From NCBI RefSeq assembly GCF_000312425.1, contig NZ_HE997181.1, positions 1,174,330 to 1,238,329 of the forward strand: DNA of 64,000 bases, given 5' to 3'. The position numbers and the translations under genes are program-made. This DNA comes from Reyranella massiliensis 521. Lineage in GTDB: Bacteria; Pseudomonadota; Alphaproteobacteria; Reyranellales; Reyranellaceae. The notes below the pieces were generated by a model. It was not told the origin of the DNA. It ran no database searches and saw nothing but the letters and a program-made list of their open reading frames with translations. Shown here one piece after another: positions 24,963-33,573 of this stretch (positions are counted from its first letter, which is position 1; each line of letters opens with the position of its first letter).

Positions 24963-25820
24963 ATGCCTGACGTTCGAGCCACCAATGCCGCCAATCTCGT
25001 CCGCCCGCCGGCGGCCGGTTGGGTCGAGGCGCCGGTGAACTACCTAGCTGACCTCAGTATCAAGCCGGTCACCTACAATCCTCCGCCCGGTACGAGCTTG
25101 CCGCGACGCGACGGAAACTACCGTGACTTCATGGTGCGCATTCACGACATGCGGCCAGGCGCTCGGGATCTTTCGCTGGATCGCCAAGCGTTTATCCTGA
25201 CACCACACAACACCGAGGTCCGCGACTTCCTCGATGAAGAAGAGGTCCGGACCAAGTATCACGCCGAGGTCGAAGCGTTGATCAAGCGAGAAACCGGTGC
25301 GGCCAAGGTCGTGGTCTTCGATCATACGGTGCGCACGGCCGACCGCGCGGTGGAGCGCGGGCTGCGTACACCGGTGCGCAGCGTGCACAACGATTACACC
25401 GAGAAATCAGGCCCTCAGAGGGCGCGCGATCTGCTGCCTGCCGACGAAGCCGACGCACGGCTCAAGAAGCGCTTCGCCGAGTACAATGTGTGGCGCAACA
25501 TCGACCACGCGCCGATCGAGATGGCGCCACTGGGCTTCGTCGATTCCGAAAGCATCGTGCCGCGCGATCTCGCGATCTGCGACCTGGTCTATGCCGACCG
25601 CACCGGCGAGATATACCAGGGCGTCTACAATGCCGATCACCGCTGGTGCTATTTCCCGGCGATGACGCGCGACGAGGCGATCCTGATCAAATGCTACGAT
25701 TCTCTGAAGGATGGCCGGGCGCGCTTCTCGCTGCATTCGGCATTCGACGATCCGACGTCGCCTGCGAACGCGCGGCCGCGCCAGAGCATCGAAGCCCGGG
25801 CCTTCGCCTTCTTCGACTGA
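24963..25820 (+). CDS. CmcJ/NvfI-family oxidoreductase
   Basis: A 285-residue protein resembling the CmcJ/NvfI family, fungal and bacterial 2-oxoglutarate/Fe(II)-type oxygenases first known from cephamycin methoxylation and novofumigatonin biosynthesis. Supporting stretches are VVVFDHTVRTADR, VRSVHNDYTEKSGPQRARDLLP, RFAEYNVWRNIDHAPIEMAPLGFVDSESI and YFPAMTRDEAILIKCYDS near the end. The VHNDYT motif supplies probable metal ligands. The substrate is unknown. The frame opens at TTG 24930, but ATG 24963 begins the likely protein; the GAGAGGAG upstream is too far for ideal spacing, so the start is uncertain. It is convergent with the hydrolase gene, eight bases apart. Confidence 0.75.
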   Translation: MPDVRATNAANLVRPPAAGWVEAPVNYLADLSIKPVTYNPPPGTSLPRRDGNYRDFMVRIHDMRPGARDLSLDRQAFILTPHNTEVRDFLDEEEVRTKYHAEVEALIKRETGAAKVVVFDHTVRTADRAVERGLRTPVRSVHNDYTEKSGPQRARDLLPADEADARLKKRFAEYNVWRNIDHAPIEMAPLGFVDSESIVPRDLAICDLVYADRTGEIYQGVYNADHRWCYFPAMTRDEAILIKCYDSLKDGRARFSLHSAFDDPTSPANARPRQSIEARAFAFFD

Positions 25821-25827
25821 ACGAAGG

Positions 25828-26547
25828 CTAGGCGTTCGCGATCATTTCGAGGTGCTCGACCAGCTCCTCGGGATTGCTGAAGAATGGCGAGTGTCCGCAT
25901 TCCATCGTGATCACCTTGCACGGCGTCATCTTGACCATCTCGCGCTGCAGCCGGATGCGGATGGCATAGTCGAAGGTGCACTCGATGTACCAGCGCGGCA
26001 CCGAGCCGAAACGATCCTCCGTGAGCGTCACGGGCGTGGTCGAGATCGAAAGCGGCTGGGGCCTGAGGCGCTCCATTGCCTTGTAGCGGTCTTCCGGCGA
26101 GACATCGGAGTAGAAGAGGGCAGGCAGCTTGTCGCGCGCAAAAGTATAGGTCTTGCCATCGGGGCTGACCTGGCGGGACAACCGGAACATCGCGTCGGGT
26201 TCCTGGTTTGTCATGTCCCGACCGCACTTGCCCGAGGTCGGCAGCAGGGCGCAGACATAGACGAGTGCCTTGAGCTTGCGCCGCCGCGCTTCGGCGAGCT
26301 GGCTGATCGTGACGCCCCCCAACGAATGCCCAACCAGAATGACCTGATCGTCCATCTTGTCGAGAAGGCGGGCGAGCTTTTCGACATTGTCGGCCAGCGT
26401 GACGACGGCGGGCGGGGTTTGGTCGTTGCCGAGGCCGGGGAGATCGGGGGCGCAGACCTTGTGGCCTTTGGCTTCAAGGAGGGGAACGACCTTTTCCCAG
26501 CACCAGCCTCCCGCGCAGGCGCCGTGTACAAGCAGAAACGTTGCCAT
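25828..26547 (-). CDS. alpha/beta hydrolase, plant methylesterase-like
   Basis: A 239-residue alpha/beta hydrolase. FLLVHGACAGGWCWEKV (oxyanion region), GHSLGG (nucleophile Ser75) and the terminal MECGHSPFFSNPEEL (catalytic His) match the MES/hydroxynitrile-lyase-like branch of small esterases. It probably cleaves a methyl or other small ester; the substrate is not evident. It follows the SDR gene by seven bases on the same strand, so the pair is likely one transcript. Confidence 0.85.
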   Translation of the reverse strand: MATFLLVHGACAGGWCWEKVVPLLEAKGHKVCAPDLPGLGNDQTPPAVVTLADNVEKLARLLDKMDDQVILVGHSLGGVTISQLAEARRRKLKALVYVCALLPTSGKCGRDMTNQEPDAMFRLSRQVSPDGKTYTFARDKLPALFYSDVSPEDRYKAMERLRPQPLSISTTPVTLTEDRFGSVPRWYIECTFDYAIRIRLQREMVKMTPCKVITMECGHSPFFSNPEELVEHLEMIANA

Positions 26548-26554
26548 GATCCGC

Positions 26555-27409
26555 CTAGCCCCGACCGACGACGGTGGTCGCGCCGGGCGCGGGCACGAAG
26601 AAGTCGGGCATCAGCGGCGTGCCTGGCGAGACTGCATACTGGTCGAAGTTCGTTACGCCTTCGGCCGCCAGCACCTCGTCGTCGATGAAGAAATTGCCGG
26701 TGCATTGCCGCGCCGGCCGGCTGAAGATGGCATGCGCTGCGTCGGCCATGATCTCGGGCTTGCGGCAACGTTTCATGCCTTCCTCTCCGCCCAGAATGTT
26801 CTGGATGGCGGCCGTTGCGATGCCCGTTCTGGGCCACAGGCAGTTGAAGGCGATGCCCTTGTCCTTGAACTCTTCGGCCATCGCCCAGGCGAAGACCGAC
26901 ATGCCGTACTTGGCGAGCGTATAGGCCGCGTGGTTGGCGAACCACTTCACGTCGAAGTCGAGCGGCGGCGACAGGTTGAGGACGTGCGGATTGGCCGCCT
27001 TCTCGAGATGCGGGATGCACTTCTGCGAGACCAGGAAGGTGCCGCGTGCGTTGATCTGGTGCATCAGGTCGTAGCGCTTCATCGGCGTCGCGAGCGTGCC
27101 CGTCAGGCTGATGGCGCTGGCATTGTTCACCAGGATGTCGATACCGCCGAACTTCGCGACGGTCTCCGCGACGGCCTTCTCGACGCCCTGCTCGTCGCGG
27201 ATATCGCAGGCGAGGGGGAGGGCCTTGCCGCCCGCCTTCTCGATCTCCTCCGCGGCCGAGAAGATCGTGCCGGGCAGGCGCGGATCGGGTTTCACGGTTT
27301 TCGCTGCGATCGCGATGTTGGCGCCGTCGCGCGCCGCACGCAGCGCGATCGCCAGTCCGATGCCCCGGCTGCCGCCGGTCACGAACAGGGTCTTGCTACC
27401 CAAACTCAT
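26555..27409 (-). CDS. SDR-family oxidoreductase, HSDL2-like
   Basis: A 284-residue SDR. TLFVTGGSRGIGLAIALRAARDG (~7-29) binds NAD(P); NNASAISLTGT, HVLNLSPPLDFD and HAAYTLAKYGMSVFAWAMAEE hold the Ser-Tyr-Lys triad (YTLAK). The extended loop KPDPRLPGTIFSAAEEIEKAGG and the C-terminal FFIDDEVL match the N-terminal SDR part of HSDL2, a peroxisomal/mitochondrial lipid enzyme; the SCP2 domain of HSDL2 is absent. The frame is open far upstream, but ATG 27409 behind GGGGGC is the family start. It is divergent from the amidase gene. Confidence 0.85.
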   Translation of the reverse strand: MSLGSKTLFVTGGSRGIGLAIALRAARDGANIAIAAKTVKPDPRLPGTIFSAAEEIEKAGGKALPLACDIRDEQGVEKAVAETVAKFGGIDILVNNASAISLTGTLATPMKRYDLMHQINARGTFLVSQKCIPHLEKAANPHVLNLSPPLDFDVKWFANHAAYTLAKYGMSVFAWAMAEEFKDKGIAFNCLWPRTGIATAAIQNILGGEEGMKRCRKPEIMADAAHAIFSRPARQCTGNFFIDDEVLAAEGVTNFDQYAVSPGTPLMPDFFVPAPGATTVVGRG

Positions 27410-27490
27410 GGCGCCCCCAAGAAATCTTTGGGCTCTATAGCCGGCCCCAATTGAGGCCGCTAGTGTTCCCTCACTCAAGGGAGGCATGCA

Positions 27491-28951
27491 TTGAATCCGT
27501 GCTTTGAATCCGCCACGCGGCTCGCCCGCGCTATTCGCAGTGGGCGATTGAGTTCCGCCGAGGTGACTGAGGCGCACTTGCAGCGGATCGCGCGGGTGAA
27601 CGGTCCCATCAATGCCATCGTCCTGGTCGATCGCGACGGCGCGATGAAAGCGGCGCGGGCGGCCGATCGGGCGCTGAAGGCCTCCAAGACGGGCAAGAAG
27701 GGCGCCCCACTCGGACCGCTGCATGGCGTGCCGATCACGATCAAGGAGGCCTTCGATATCGCCGGCCTGCCGACGACGTCCAGCCATCGGCCGCTCAAGG
27801 ACAATATCGCCACGGCCGACGCCAGCATCGTGGCGCGCCTGCGCGCGGCGGGTGCGGTGATCCTGGGCAAGACCAACGTGCCCGAACTCTGCGCCGACTT
27901 TCAGACCGACAGCCCCCTGTTCGGCACCACCAAGAATGCCTGGGATGCGCGCCGGACGGCGGGGGGCTCCACCGGCGGCGGCGCCGTGGCTGTGGCCGCA
28001 CGACTGTCGCCGCTGGAACTCGGCAGCGATATCGGCGGCTCTGTGCGCAATCCGGCACACTTCAACGGTATCTTCTCGCTGAAGCCCACGGAGTGGCGCG
28101 TGCCCTCGCACGGCCATGTCCCGGACCTGCCGGGCATGACGCGTACCGTGCGTTACATGGGCTGCTTCGGACCGCTGGCCCGTTCGGTGGACGATCTCGA
28201 AACGGCACTGCGGGTCATTGCCGGTCCCGACGGCTACGAAGCCGAAGCGCCGCCCGTGCCGCTCGGGCCGACGCCCAAACTGTCGGCCAAGGGGCTGCAG
28301 GTTGCCGTGCTCACCAGCAATCCCTTGGTCGAAGTCTCGGCCGATACCGCCACCGTCGTGCAGGCGACGACCCGGCTGCTCGCCAAGGCCGGGGCCAAGG
28401 TGAAGCACGTTTCGCCGGCAGGGCTCGACTGGCAACAGGCCTGGGACGACTGGTCGGATCTCTTCCAGTACCTGATCCGCGCCCTGCAGCCGCTCGGCGA
28501 GCGCGAGCGCTTCTTCGGCCGGGAGCAGTCGACGGACCCATCGACCCGATCGGTGGCGCGGGCCGCCCGCCTCGACCTCGGCCAGTTCTTCGCCGTCCTC
28601 GACCGGCGCGACCAGCTCATCCGCCGCTGCGAGGCCTTCCTCGACGACTACGATGCCTGGCTGATGCCGGTGATGCCCGGCGCCGCCTTCATCCGCCAGC
28701 GGCAGAGCCAGCCGCTCAACGTCGACGGTGTCGACCATCCCTATTTCTTCGCCGGCACGTCCTACAATTTCCTCGCTAACTTCACCGGCCAGCCGGCGGT
28801 CGTCCTGCCCTGTGGCTTCTCCCAGGAGGGCCTGCCCATCGGCTTGCAGCTCGTCGGCAAGCGCTGGGGCGAGGCGAAGATTCTCGGTGTCGCCAAGGCG
28901 CTGGAGAAGCTCCTACCGCCCTGTCCGGTGCCGCCAGACTACAAAAGCTGA
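27491..28951 (+). CDS. amidase (amidase-signature family)
   Basis: A 486-residue serine amidase. The Ser-cis-Ser-Lys triad is visible: Lys in PITIKEAFD (~86), the cis-Ser in [15 protein letters not shown] (~160) and the nucleophile in [17 protein letters not shown] (~184). It hydrolyses carboxamides to acid plus ammonia; substrate unknown. The TTG start is supported by AAGGGAGG seven bases upstream. It is convergent with the Bug receptor gene that follows (two bases between stops), a common pairing of amide hydrolysis and acid uptake, though not proof of shared function. Confidence 0.88.
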   Translation: MNPCFESATRLARAIRSGRLSSAEVTEAHLQRIARVNGPINAIVLVDRDGAMKAARAADRALKASKTGKKGAPLGPLHGVPITIKEAFDIAGLPTTSSHRPLKDNIATADASIVARLRAAGAVILGKTNVPELCADFQTDSPLFGTTKNAWDARRTAGGSTGGGAVAVAARLSPLELGSDIGGSVRNPAHFNGIFSLKPTEWRVPSHGHVPDLPGMTRTVRYMGCFGPLARSVDDLETALRVIAGPDGYEAEAPPVPLGPTPKLSAKGLQVAVLTSNPLVEVSADTATVVQATTRLLAKAGAKVKHVSPAGLDWQQAWDDWSDLFQYLIRALQPLGERERFFGREQSTDPSTRSVARAARLDLGQFFAVLDRRDQLIRRCEAFLDDYDAWLMPVMPGAAFIRQRQSQPLNVDGVDHPYFFAGTSYNFLANFTGQPAVVLPCGFSQEGLPIGLQLVGKRWGEAKILGVAKALEKLLPPCPVPPDYKS

Positions 28952-28953
28952 GA

Positions 28954-29925
28954 TCACTCTATCTTGACGCCCGCCTTGTCGATGATCGGCTTCCATTTGG
29001 CGAACTCCGCCTTTTGAAAGGCCGCGAAGGCATCGGGTTGCATCTGCGCGGGCGTCGGGATGTCCTGGCCGAGATCCTCGAGCTTGCGTCGAATCTCCGG
29101 GTCCTTGAGGGTCGCGACCGCCGCCGCGTTGAGCTTGTCTATGATGTCGCGCGGCGTGCCTTTGGGCGCCCAGAGGCCGTGCCAGATCGCGACCTCGATG
29201 CCGGGGAAGCCGGCCTCGGCCGTGGTCGGGATATCGGGCGCCGCCGCCGTCCGCTGCTTGGCGGTCACGGCATAGACCTTGAGCTTGCCCGCGCGCACGT
29301 GCGGTAGCGAGTTCGAGGACTGGTCGATCATGATCTGGATCTGGTTGGCGATCAGGTCCTGCACCGCCGGGCCGGTGCCGCGATAGGGCACGAGCTGGTA
29401 ATTGGTGCCGGTGACCGCAAAGAAGGCCAGCGCACCGATATGGGAGCCCGAGCCCATGCCCGCCGTGCCGCCGGAGATCTTGCTGGCGTTCGCGTTCAGA
29501 TAGGCGACGAGCTCCTTCAGATCCTTGGCCGGAACCTGGTTCGAGGTGACGACCAGCAACGGATTGGATGGCAACAGGGCGATTGGTACCAGGTCGTTCA
29601 GAAGGTCGTAGTTCAGGTTCTTGTAGACCGCGCCGTTCACTACATTCGTGCCGAGATGGCCGATACCGATCGTATAGCCATCGGGGGCGGAGCGGGCGAG
29701 CTTGCCCATGGCGATCGATCCGGCGGCCCCCGTCACATTGTCGATGATGAGCTGCTGGCCGAGTTCCTTGGACATGCGCTCGCCCACGATGCGGGCCATC
29801 ACGTCGGTCGGCCCGCCGGCCGAGAATGGAACGATGAGATTGATCGGCTTGTTCGGATAGGCTTGACCGAAGGCCGGGCTCGCTGCCGCCACCGCCAGCA
29901 TGGCGAGCGCACTTCTACGCAACAT
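28954..29925 (-). CDS. Bug-family tripartite tricarboxylate transporter substrate-binding protein
   Basis: A 323-residue periplasmic receptor with a signal peptide (residues 1-21, ending SPAFGQA) followed by YPNKPINLIVPFSAGGPTDVMAR, the Bug pocket motif. It also has SAPDGYTIGIGHLGT and a typical C-terminal FAAFQKAEFAKWKPIIDKAGVKIE. It is diverged from the receptor at 4.2 kb, so the two are not a recent duplication. No TctAB genes are nearby. The rc ribosome-binding site AGGGAGG precedes the ATG. Confidence 0.88.
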   Translation of the reverse strand: MLRRSALAMLAVAAASPAFGQAYPNKPINLIVPFSAGGPTDVMARIVGERMSKELGQQLIIDNVTGAAGSIAMGKLARSAPDGYTIGIGHLGTNVVNGAVYKNLNYDLLNDLVPIALLPSNPLLVVTSNQVPAKDLKELVAYLNANASKISGGTAGMGSGSHIGALAFFAVTGTNYQLVPYRGTGPAVQDLIANQIQIMIDQSSNSLPHVRAGKLKVYAVTAKQRTAAAPDIPTTAEAGFPGIEVAIWHGLWAPKGTPRDIIDKLNAAAVATLKDPEIRRKLEDLGQDIPTPAQMQPDAFAAFQKAEFAKWKPIIDKAGVKIE

Positions 29926-29998
29926 CGCACATCCTCCCTGGTTCTCTCGTTGTCGGGGAGACTAGCGGGCCGATGCCCTCAACGCCATCGTGGCGATA

Positions 29999-31867
29999 TC
30001 AAGGTGCAGGGGTGTCGAGCGCCATGGTGACCAGCACCGTGCGGTTGGAGACCTGCTGGCCCTCGTGCACGGAGATCGCCTCGACCTTGGCGTCAAGGGC
30101 TGCCTTGAGCTGGTGCTGGATCTTCATGGCTTCGAGCACGACCAGGGTTTGGCCGCGGCTCACCTGTTCGCCGGGCGCAACCTTGATCGAGACGATGCGG
30201 CCATCCATCGGGGCGCGTAGCTTGCCGTCGCTTCCCGCCGCGGCGGTTTCGGGCGGGGCATAGGTCTTGTCGGTGAAGCGCACCGTAAGGGCATCGAGGT
30301 CGACGACGATATCGTCGCCGTCGATGTGGAAAGGCGCATCGTGAGGGGGCCGATCTCCGTCGACGAGAAGCAGGCGCTCCGCTCCGCCCGCCGCCAGCCG
30401 GATCGGCGTCGGCTCGGGATTGGAGTTGCGCCAGCCGCGCAGCGGCGCCGGATAACGTTCGGCCGAAGCCCGCCACAGAAGATCGGCCGCCGTCGTCCAA
30501 TGCGCATCGCTAATCGCAGGAGCCGGGAACTCGTGGTTTGTGAGGAACGCCGTCGTCGCCTTGCCGGCCGCGAATTCGGGATGCTCCAGCAGGCGGATCA
30601 GGAAATGCCGGTTGGTCGTCGGCCCCAGCACGATGGTCTCGCGCAGTGCACGAATCAGGCGGGTGCGGGCTTCCTCGCGCGTGGCACCATGCGCGATCAC
30701 CTTTGCGATCATCGGATCGTAGAAGGGTGAGATCGCGACCCCTTCCTTCATGCCGTGATCGATTCGCACACCGGGGCCGGTTGCCGGCCGCCACACATCG
30801 ATGCGGCCGGTCTGGGGCAGGAAGCCGGCATAGGCATCCTCGGCATAGAGGCGCACTTCGATGGCGTGTCCGGAGAAGGTGACGTGATCCTGCGTCAGCG
30901 GCAGCTTCTCGCCGCGGGCAACGCGGAGTTGCCATTCGACGAGATCGAGCCCGGTGATCGCCTCCGTCACTGGATGTTCGACCTGCAGGCGGGTGTTCAT
31001 CTCCAGAAAATAGAAGGCACCGTCGCGGCCCAGCAGGAACTCGACGGTGCCAGCCCCGCGGTAGCCGATTGCCTGTGCGGCCGCCACGGCCGCTGCGCCC
31101 ATACGGCGGCGCAGATCGGCATCGACGGCGGGCGAGGGCGCTTCCTCGATCACCTTCTGATGGCGGCGCTGCACCGAGCAGTCGCGTTCGCCGAGATGGA
31201 CGACATTGCCGTGCGCGTCGGCGAAGACCTGGATTTCGACATGCCGGGCGTCGACCACGGCCTTTTCGAGGATCAGTTCGCCGGACCCGAAAGCGCTCTC
31301 GGCCTCGGCACGTGCCGTGCGGATCGCTTCGAGGAGATCGCTTTCACGCTCGACCAGCCGCATGCCACGGCCACCGCCGCCTGCGGCTGCCTTCACCATG
31401 ACCGGCAGGCCAATCTTACGTGCTTCTTTTTCGAGGTTGCCATCGCTCTGGTCGTTGCCCTGATAGCCCGGCACGCAGGGGACCTTGGCTTCGATCATGC
31501 GCCGCTTGGCGGCGGCCTTGTTGCCCATGGCGGCGATGGCCGAGGCCGGTGGGCCGATGAAGACGATGCCTGCCTTCTCGCACGCCGCGGCGAACGCGTC
31601 GTTCTCGGAGAGGAAGCCGTATCCCGGGTGGATGGCGTCGGCGCCGCTCTTGCGGGCAGCTTCGAGGATGCGATCGGCACTGAGATAGCTTTCACCGACA
31701 GGCGGCGGGCCGATGCGGACCGCTTCGTCGGCAAACGCGACGTGCGGCGCATCCTTATCGGCGTCGGAGTAAACGGCAACGGTGCGATAGCCCATCGCCT
31801 TGGCCGTGCGCATCACGCGCCAGGCGATCTCGCCACGATTGGCGACCAGAACCTTGGTGAAGCCCAT
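29999..31867 (-). other. biotin carboxylase/BCCP module with possible independent start inside the fused ORF
   Basis: From ATG 31867 (MGFTKVLVANRGEIAWRV) the frame encodes 622 residues, close to the length of stand-alone LiuD/AtuF alpha subunits. GGAGTGAGAG lies about ten bases upstream and straddles the TGA that ended the ancestral crotonase gene, so the original translation signals survive. The product would carry ATP-dependent carboxylation of its own biotin. Confidence 0.6.
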
Positions 31868-33568
31868 CACGCGACCGCTCTCACTCCACCGCCCAGCGCG
31901 GCGGCCGCTTCTCGGCAAAGGCACGCAATCCTTCGGCGGCCTCAGGACCGCGGCGAGCCTCGGCGAACTTGTCGGCAGCGAAGTCGAGGGCCGCACGATC
32001 GACTCGCGGGCGATCGACAGGGTGAAGGCGAGCACGCGGCGCGTGTCGCGCGGATCGATGATTCCGTCGTCCCAGAGATGCGCCGTGCCGTAGAGCGCCG
32101 TCGATTCGCGCTCGAACTGGTCGACGATGCTCTTGAACATCTTGTCGATCTGCTCGCGCGGCGGCTCCTTGCCCTCGCGCTGGAACTTCTGTTCCGTCAC
32201 GGTCTTCATGACGCCGGCCGCCTGTTCGCCGCCCATCACCGCCGTGCGGCTGTTGGGCCAGGCGAAGATGAAACGCGGATCGTAGGCGCGGCCGCACATG
32301 CCGTAGTTGCCGGCGCCGAAGCTGCCGCCGATCACGATGGTGATCTGCGGGACGGTGGCGTTGGCCACGGCCTGGATCATCTTGGAGCCGTGCTTGACGA
32401 TGCCGCCGCGCTCGGCCTCGGTGCCCACCATGTAGCCGGTGGTGTTCTGCAGGTAGACGATCGGTGTGCCCTGCTGGCAGCAGAGCTGGATGAACTGCGC
32501 CGCCTTCACGGCACCCTTGGTGGTGATCGGGCCGTTGTTGCCGATCAGCGCCACCGGCTCGCCCTCGATCTCGGCCCAGCCGCAGATCGTCTGCTGGTCG
32601 AACAGGCCCTTGAACTCCAAGAAATCCGAGCCGTCGACCAGCCGCGCGATGACCTCACGCACGTCGTAGGGATCCTTGTGCGAGGGCGGGACGACGCCGC
32701 ACAGTTCGTCGATGTCGTAAAGCGGCTCCTTGAACGGCTTTGCCTGGTACGGCGGCAGCTTGTCGTTCCAGTGCCACTTGGCGATCACGTCGCGCGCCAT
32801 GCGGATGCCGTCCGCGTCGTTCTCGGCCATCCATTCGGCGACGCCGGAGACGGTGGCGTGCATCTCTGCGCCGCCCAGGTCTTCGTCGGTCGCAATCTCG
32901 CCGGTCGCGGCCTTCAGCAGGGGCGGGCCGGCCAGGAAGACCTTGGCCTGATTGCGCACCATGATGACGTAGTCGGAAAGGCCCGGCAGGTAGGCACCGC
33001 CGGCCGTCGACGAGCCGTGCACCACCGTGACCTGCGGGATGCCGCGCGCCGACATGCGCGCTTGGTTGGCGAAGCCGCGGCCGCCGGGAATGAAGATCTC
33101 CGCTTGATAGAGGAGGTTGGCGCCACCGGATTCGACCAGGTTCACCACCGGCAGCTTGTTCTCCATCACGATCTGCTGGACGCGCTGGCCCTTGCGCTGC
33201 CCGGAGGGCGCGACGGTGCCGCCTTTGATCGCCGAGTTCGACGCCGTCACGATGCAGCGCACGCCCTCGACATAGCCGATGCCCGCGACGGAGCCGCCGC
33301 CCGCACTCGAGCCATCCTTGTCGTCATGCATGCGGTAGCCGGCCAGCGGCATCAATTCGAGAAAGGGTGCCCCACGATCGAGCAGCAAGGCGATGCGCTC
33401 GCGCGGCATCAGTTGCTTGCGCTTACGAAAACGCTCACGCGACTTTTCGGACGCCGCCTGCACGCTCGCTTCGGCGTCGCGAAACTCCTGGATGGCCGCC
33501 AGCATGCGCTCGCGGTTCTTCCTGAACTCGTCGCCGTTGCGGTCGACCTGGCTTTCGATGATGGGCAT
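29999..33568 (-). CDS. fused acyl-CoA carboxylase: carboxyltransferase, biotin carboxylase and biotin carrier in one ORF
   Basis: A single stop-free frame of 1189 residues. Residues ~1-522 are a propionyl/methylcrotonyl-type carboxyltransferase (SGGANLLYQAEIF, HGSSTAGGAYLPGLSDY, GGSFGAGNYGMCGRAYDPRF, VMGGEQAAGVM). Its features recall geranyl-CoA (AtuC) or methylcrotonyl-CoA (LiuB) carboxylase. After DTRRVLAFTLSIA the normal C-terminus is replaced by about 45 unrelated residues. Residues ~568-1189 are a complete biotin carboxylase (VLVANRGEIAWRV, AAAGGGGRGMRLV, FLEMNTRLQVEHPVTE) plus carrier domain with biotinyl Lys in EAMKIQ. The spacer is an out-of-frame crotonase remnant. The internal ATG at 31867 has its own weak ribosome-binding site, so separate BC synthesis is also possible. 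ATG 33568 starts five bases after the upstream SDR stop. Confidence 0.82.
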   Translation of the reverse strand: MPIIESQVDRNGDEFRKNRERMLAAIQEFRDAEASVQAASEKSRERFRKRKQLMPRERIALLLDRGAPFLELMPLAGYRMHDDKDGSSAGGGSVAGIGYVEGVRCIVTASNSAIKGGTVAPSGQRKGQRVQQIVMENKLPVVNLVESGGANLLYQAEIFIPGGRGFANQARMSARGIPQVTVVHGSSTAGGAYLPGLSDYVIMVRNQAKVFLAGPPLLKAATGEIATDEDLGGAEMHATVSGVAEWMAENDADGIRMARDVIAKWHWNDKLPPYQAKPFKEPLYDIDELCGVVPPSHKDPYDVREVIARLVDGSDFLEFKGLFDQQTICGWAEIEGEPVALIGNNGPITTKGAVKAAQFIQLCCQQGTPIVYLQNTTGYMVGTEAERGGIVKHGSKMIQAVANATVPQITIVIGGSFGAGNYGMCGRAYDPRFIFAWPNSRTAVMGGEQAAGVMKTVTEQKFQREGKEPPREQIDKMFKSIVDQFERESTALYGTAHLWDDGIIDPRDTRRVLAFTLSIARESIVRPSTSLPTSSPRLAAVLRPPKDCVPLPRSGRRAGRWSESGRVMGFTKVLVANRGEIAWRVMRTAKAMGYRTVAVYSDADKDAPHVAFADEAVRIGPPPVGESYLSADRILEAARKSGADAIHPGYGFLSENDAFAAACEKAGIVFIGPPASAIAAMGNKAAAKRRMIEAKVPCVPGYQGNDQSDGNLEKEARKIGLPVMVKAAAGGGGRGMRLVERESDLLEAIRTARAEAESAFGSGELILEKAVVDARHVEIQVFADAHGNVVHLGERDCSVQRRHQKVIEEAPSPAVDADLRRRMGAAAVAAAQAIGYRGAGTVEFLLGRDGAFYFLEMNTRLQVEHPVTEAITGLDLVEWQLRVARGEKLPLTQDHVTFSGHAIEVRLYAEDAYAGFLPQTGRIDVWRPATGPGVRIDHGMKEGVAISPFYDPMIAKVIAHGATREEARTRLIRALRETIVLGPTTNRHFLIRLLEHPEFAAGKATTAFLTNHEFPAPAISDAHWTTAADLLWRASAERYPAPLRGWRNSNPEPTPIRLAAGGAERLLLVDGDRPPHDAPFHIDGDDIVVDLDALTVRFTDKTYAPPETAAAGSDGKLRAPMDGRIVSIKVAPGEQVSRGQTLVVLEAMKIQHQLKAALDAKVEAISVHEGQQVSNRTVLVTMALDTPAP
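31881..32015 (-). pseudogene. C-terminal remnant of an enoyl-CoA hydratase (crotonase) gene between CT and BC
   Basis: In the +1/-1 frame relative to the carboxylase ORF, the bases from about 32015 to the TGA at 31881-31883 encode AALDFAADKFAEARRGPEA followed by AEGLRAFAEKRPPRW. This is a textbook crotonase C-terminus: helix, EG..AF.EKR.P.W. The N-terminal ~85% of the gene is missing. In liu and atu operons a hydratase gene lies in this neighbourhood, so a deletion joining the 3' end of the CT gene to the 3' end of the hydratase gene explains both the lost CT stop and the fusion. The left boundary is approximate. Confidence 0.7.
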
Positions 33569-33573
33569 GGATC

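Noticed and set aside
27410..28738. Long N-terminal extension of the HSDL2-like SDR frame
   Set aside because: The extension is antisense to the amidase gene and not conserved; the family start at 27409 has a good ribosome-binding site.
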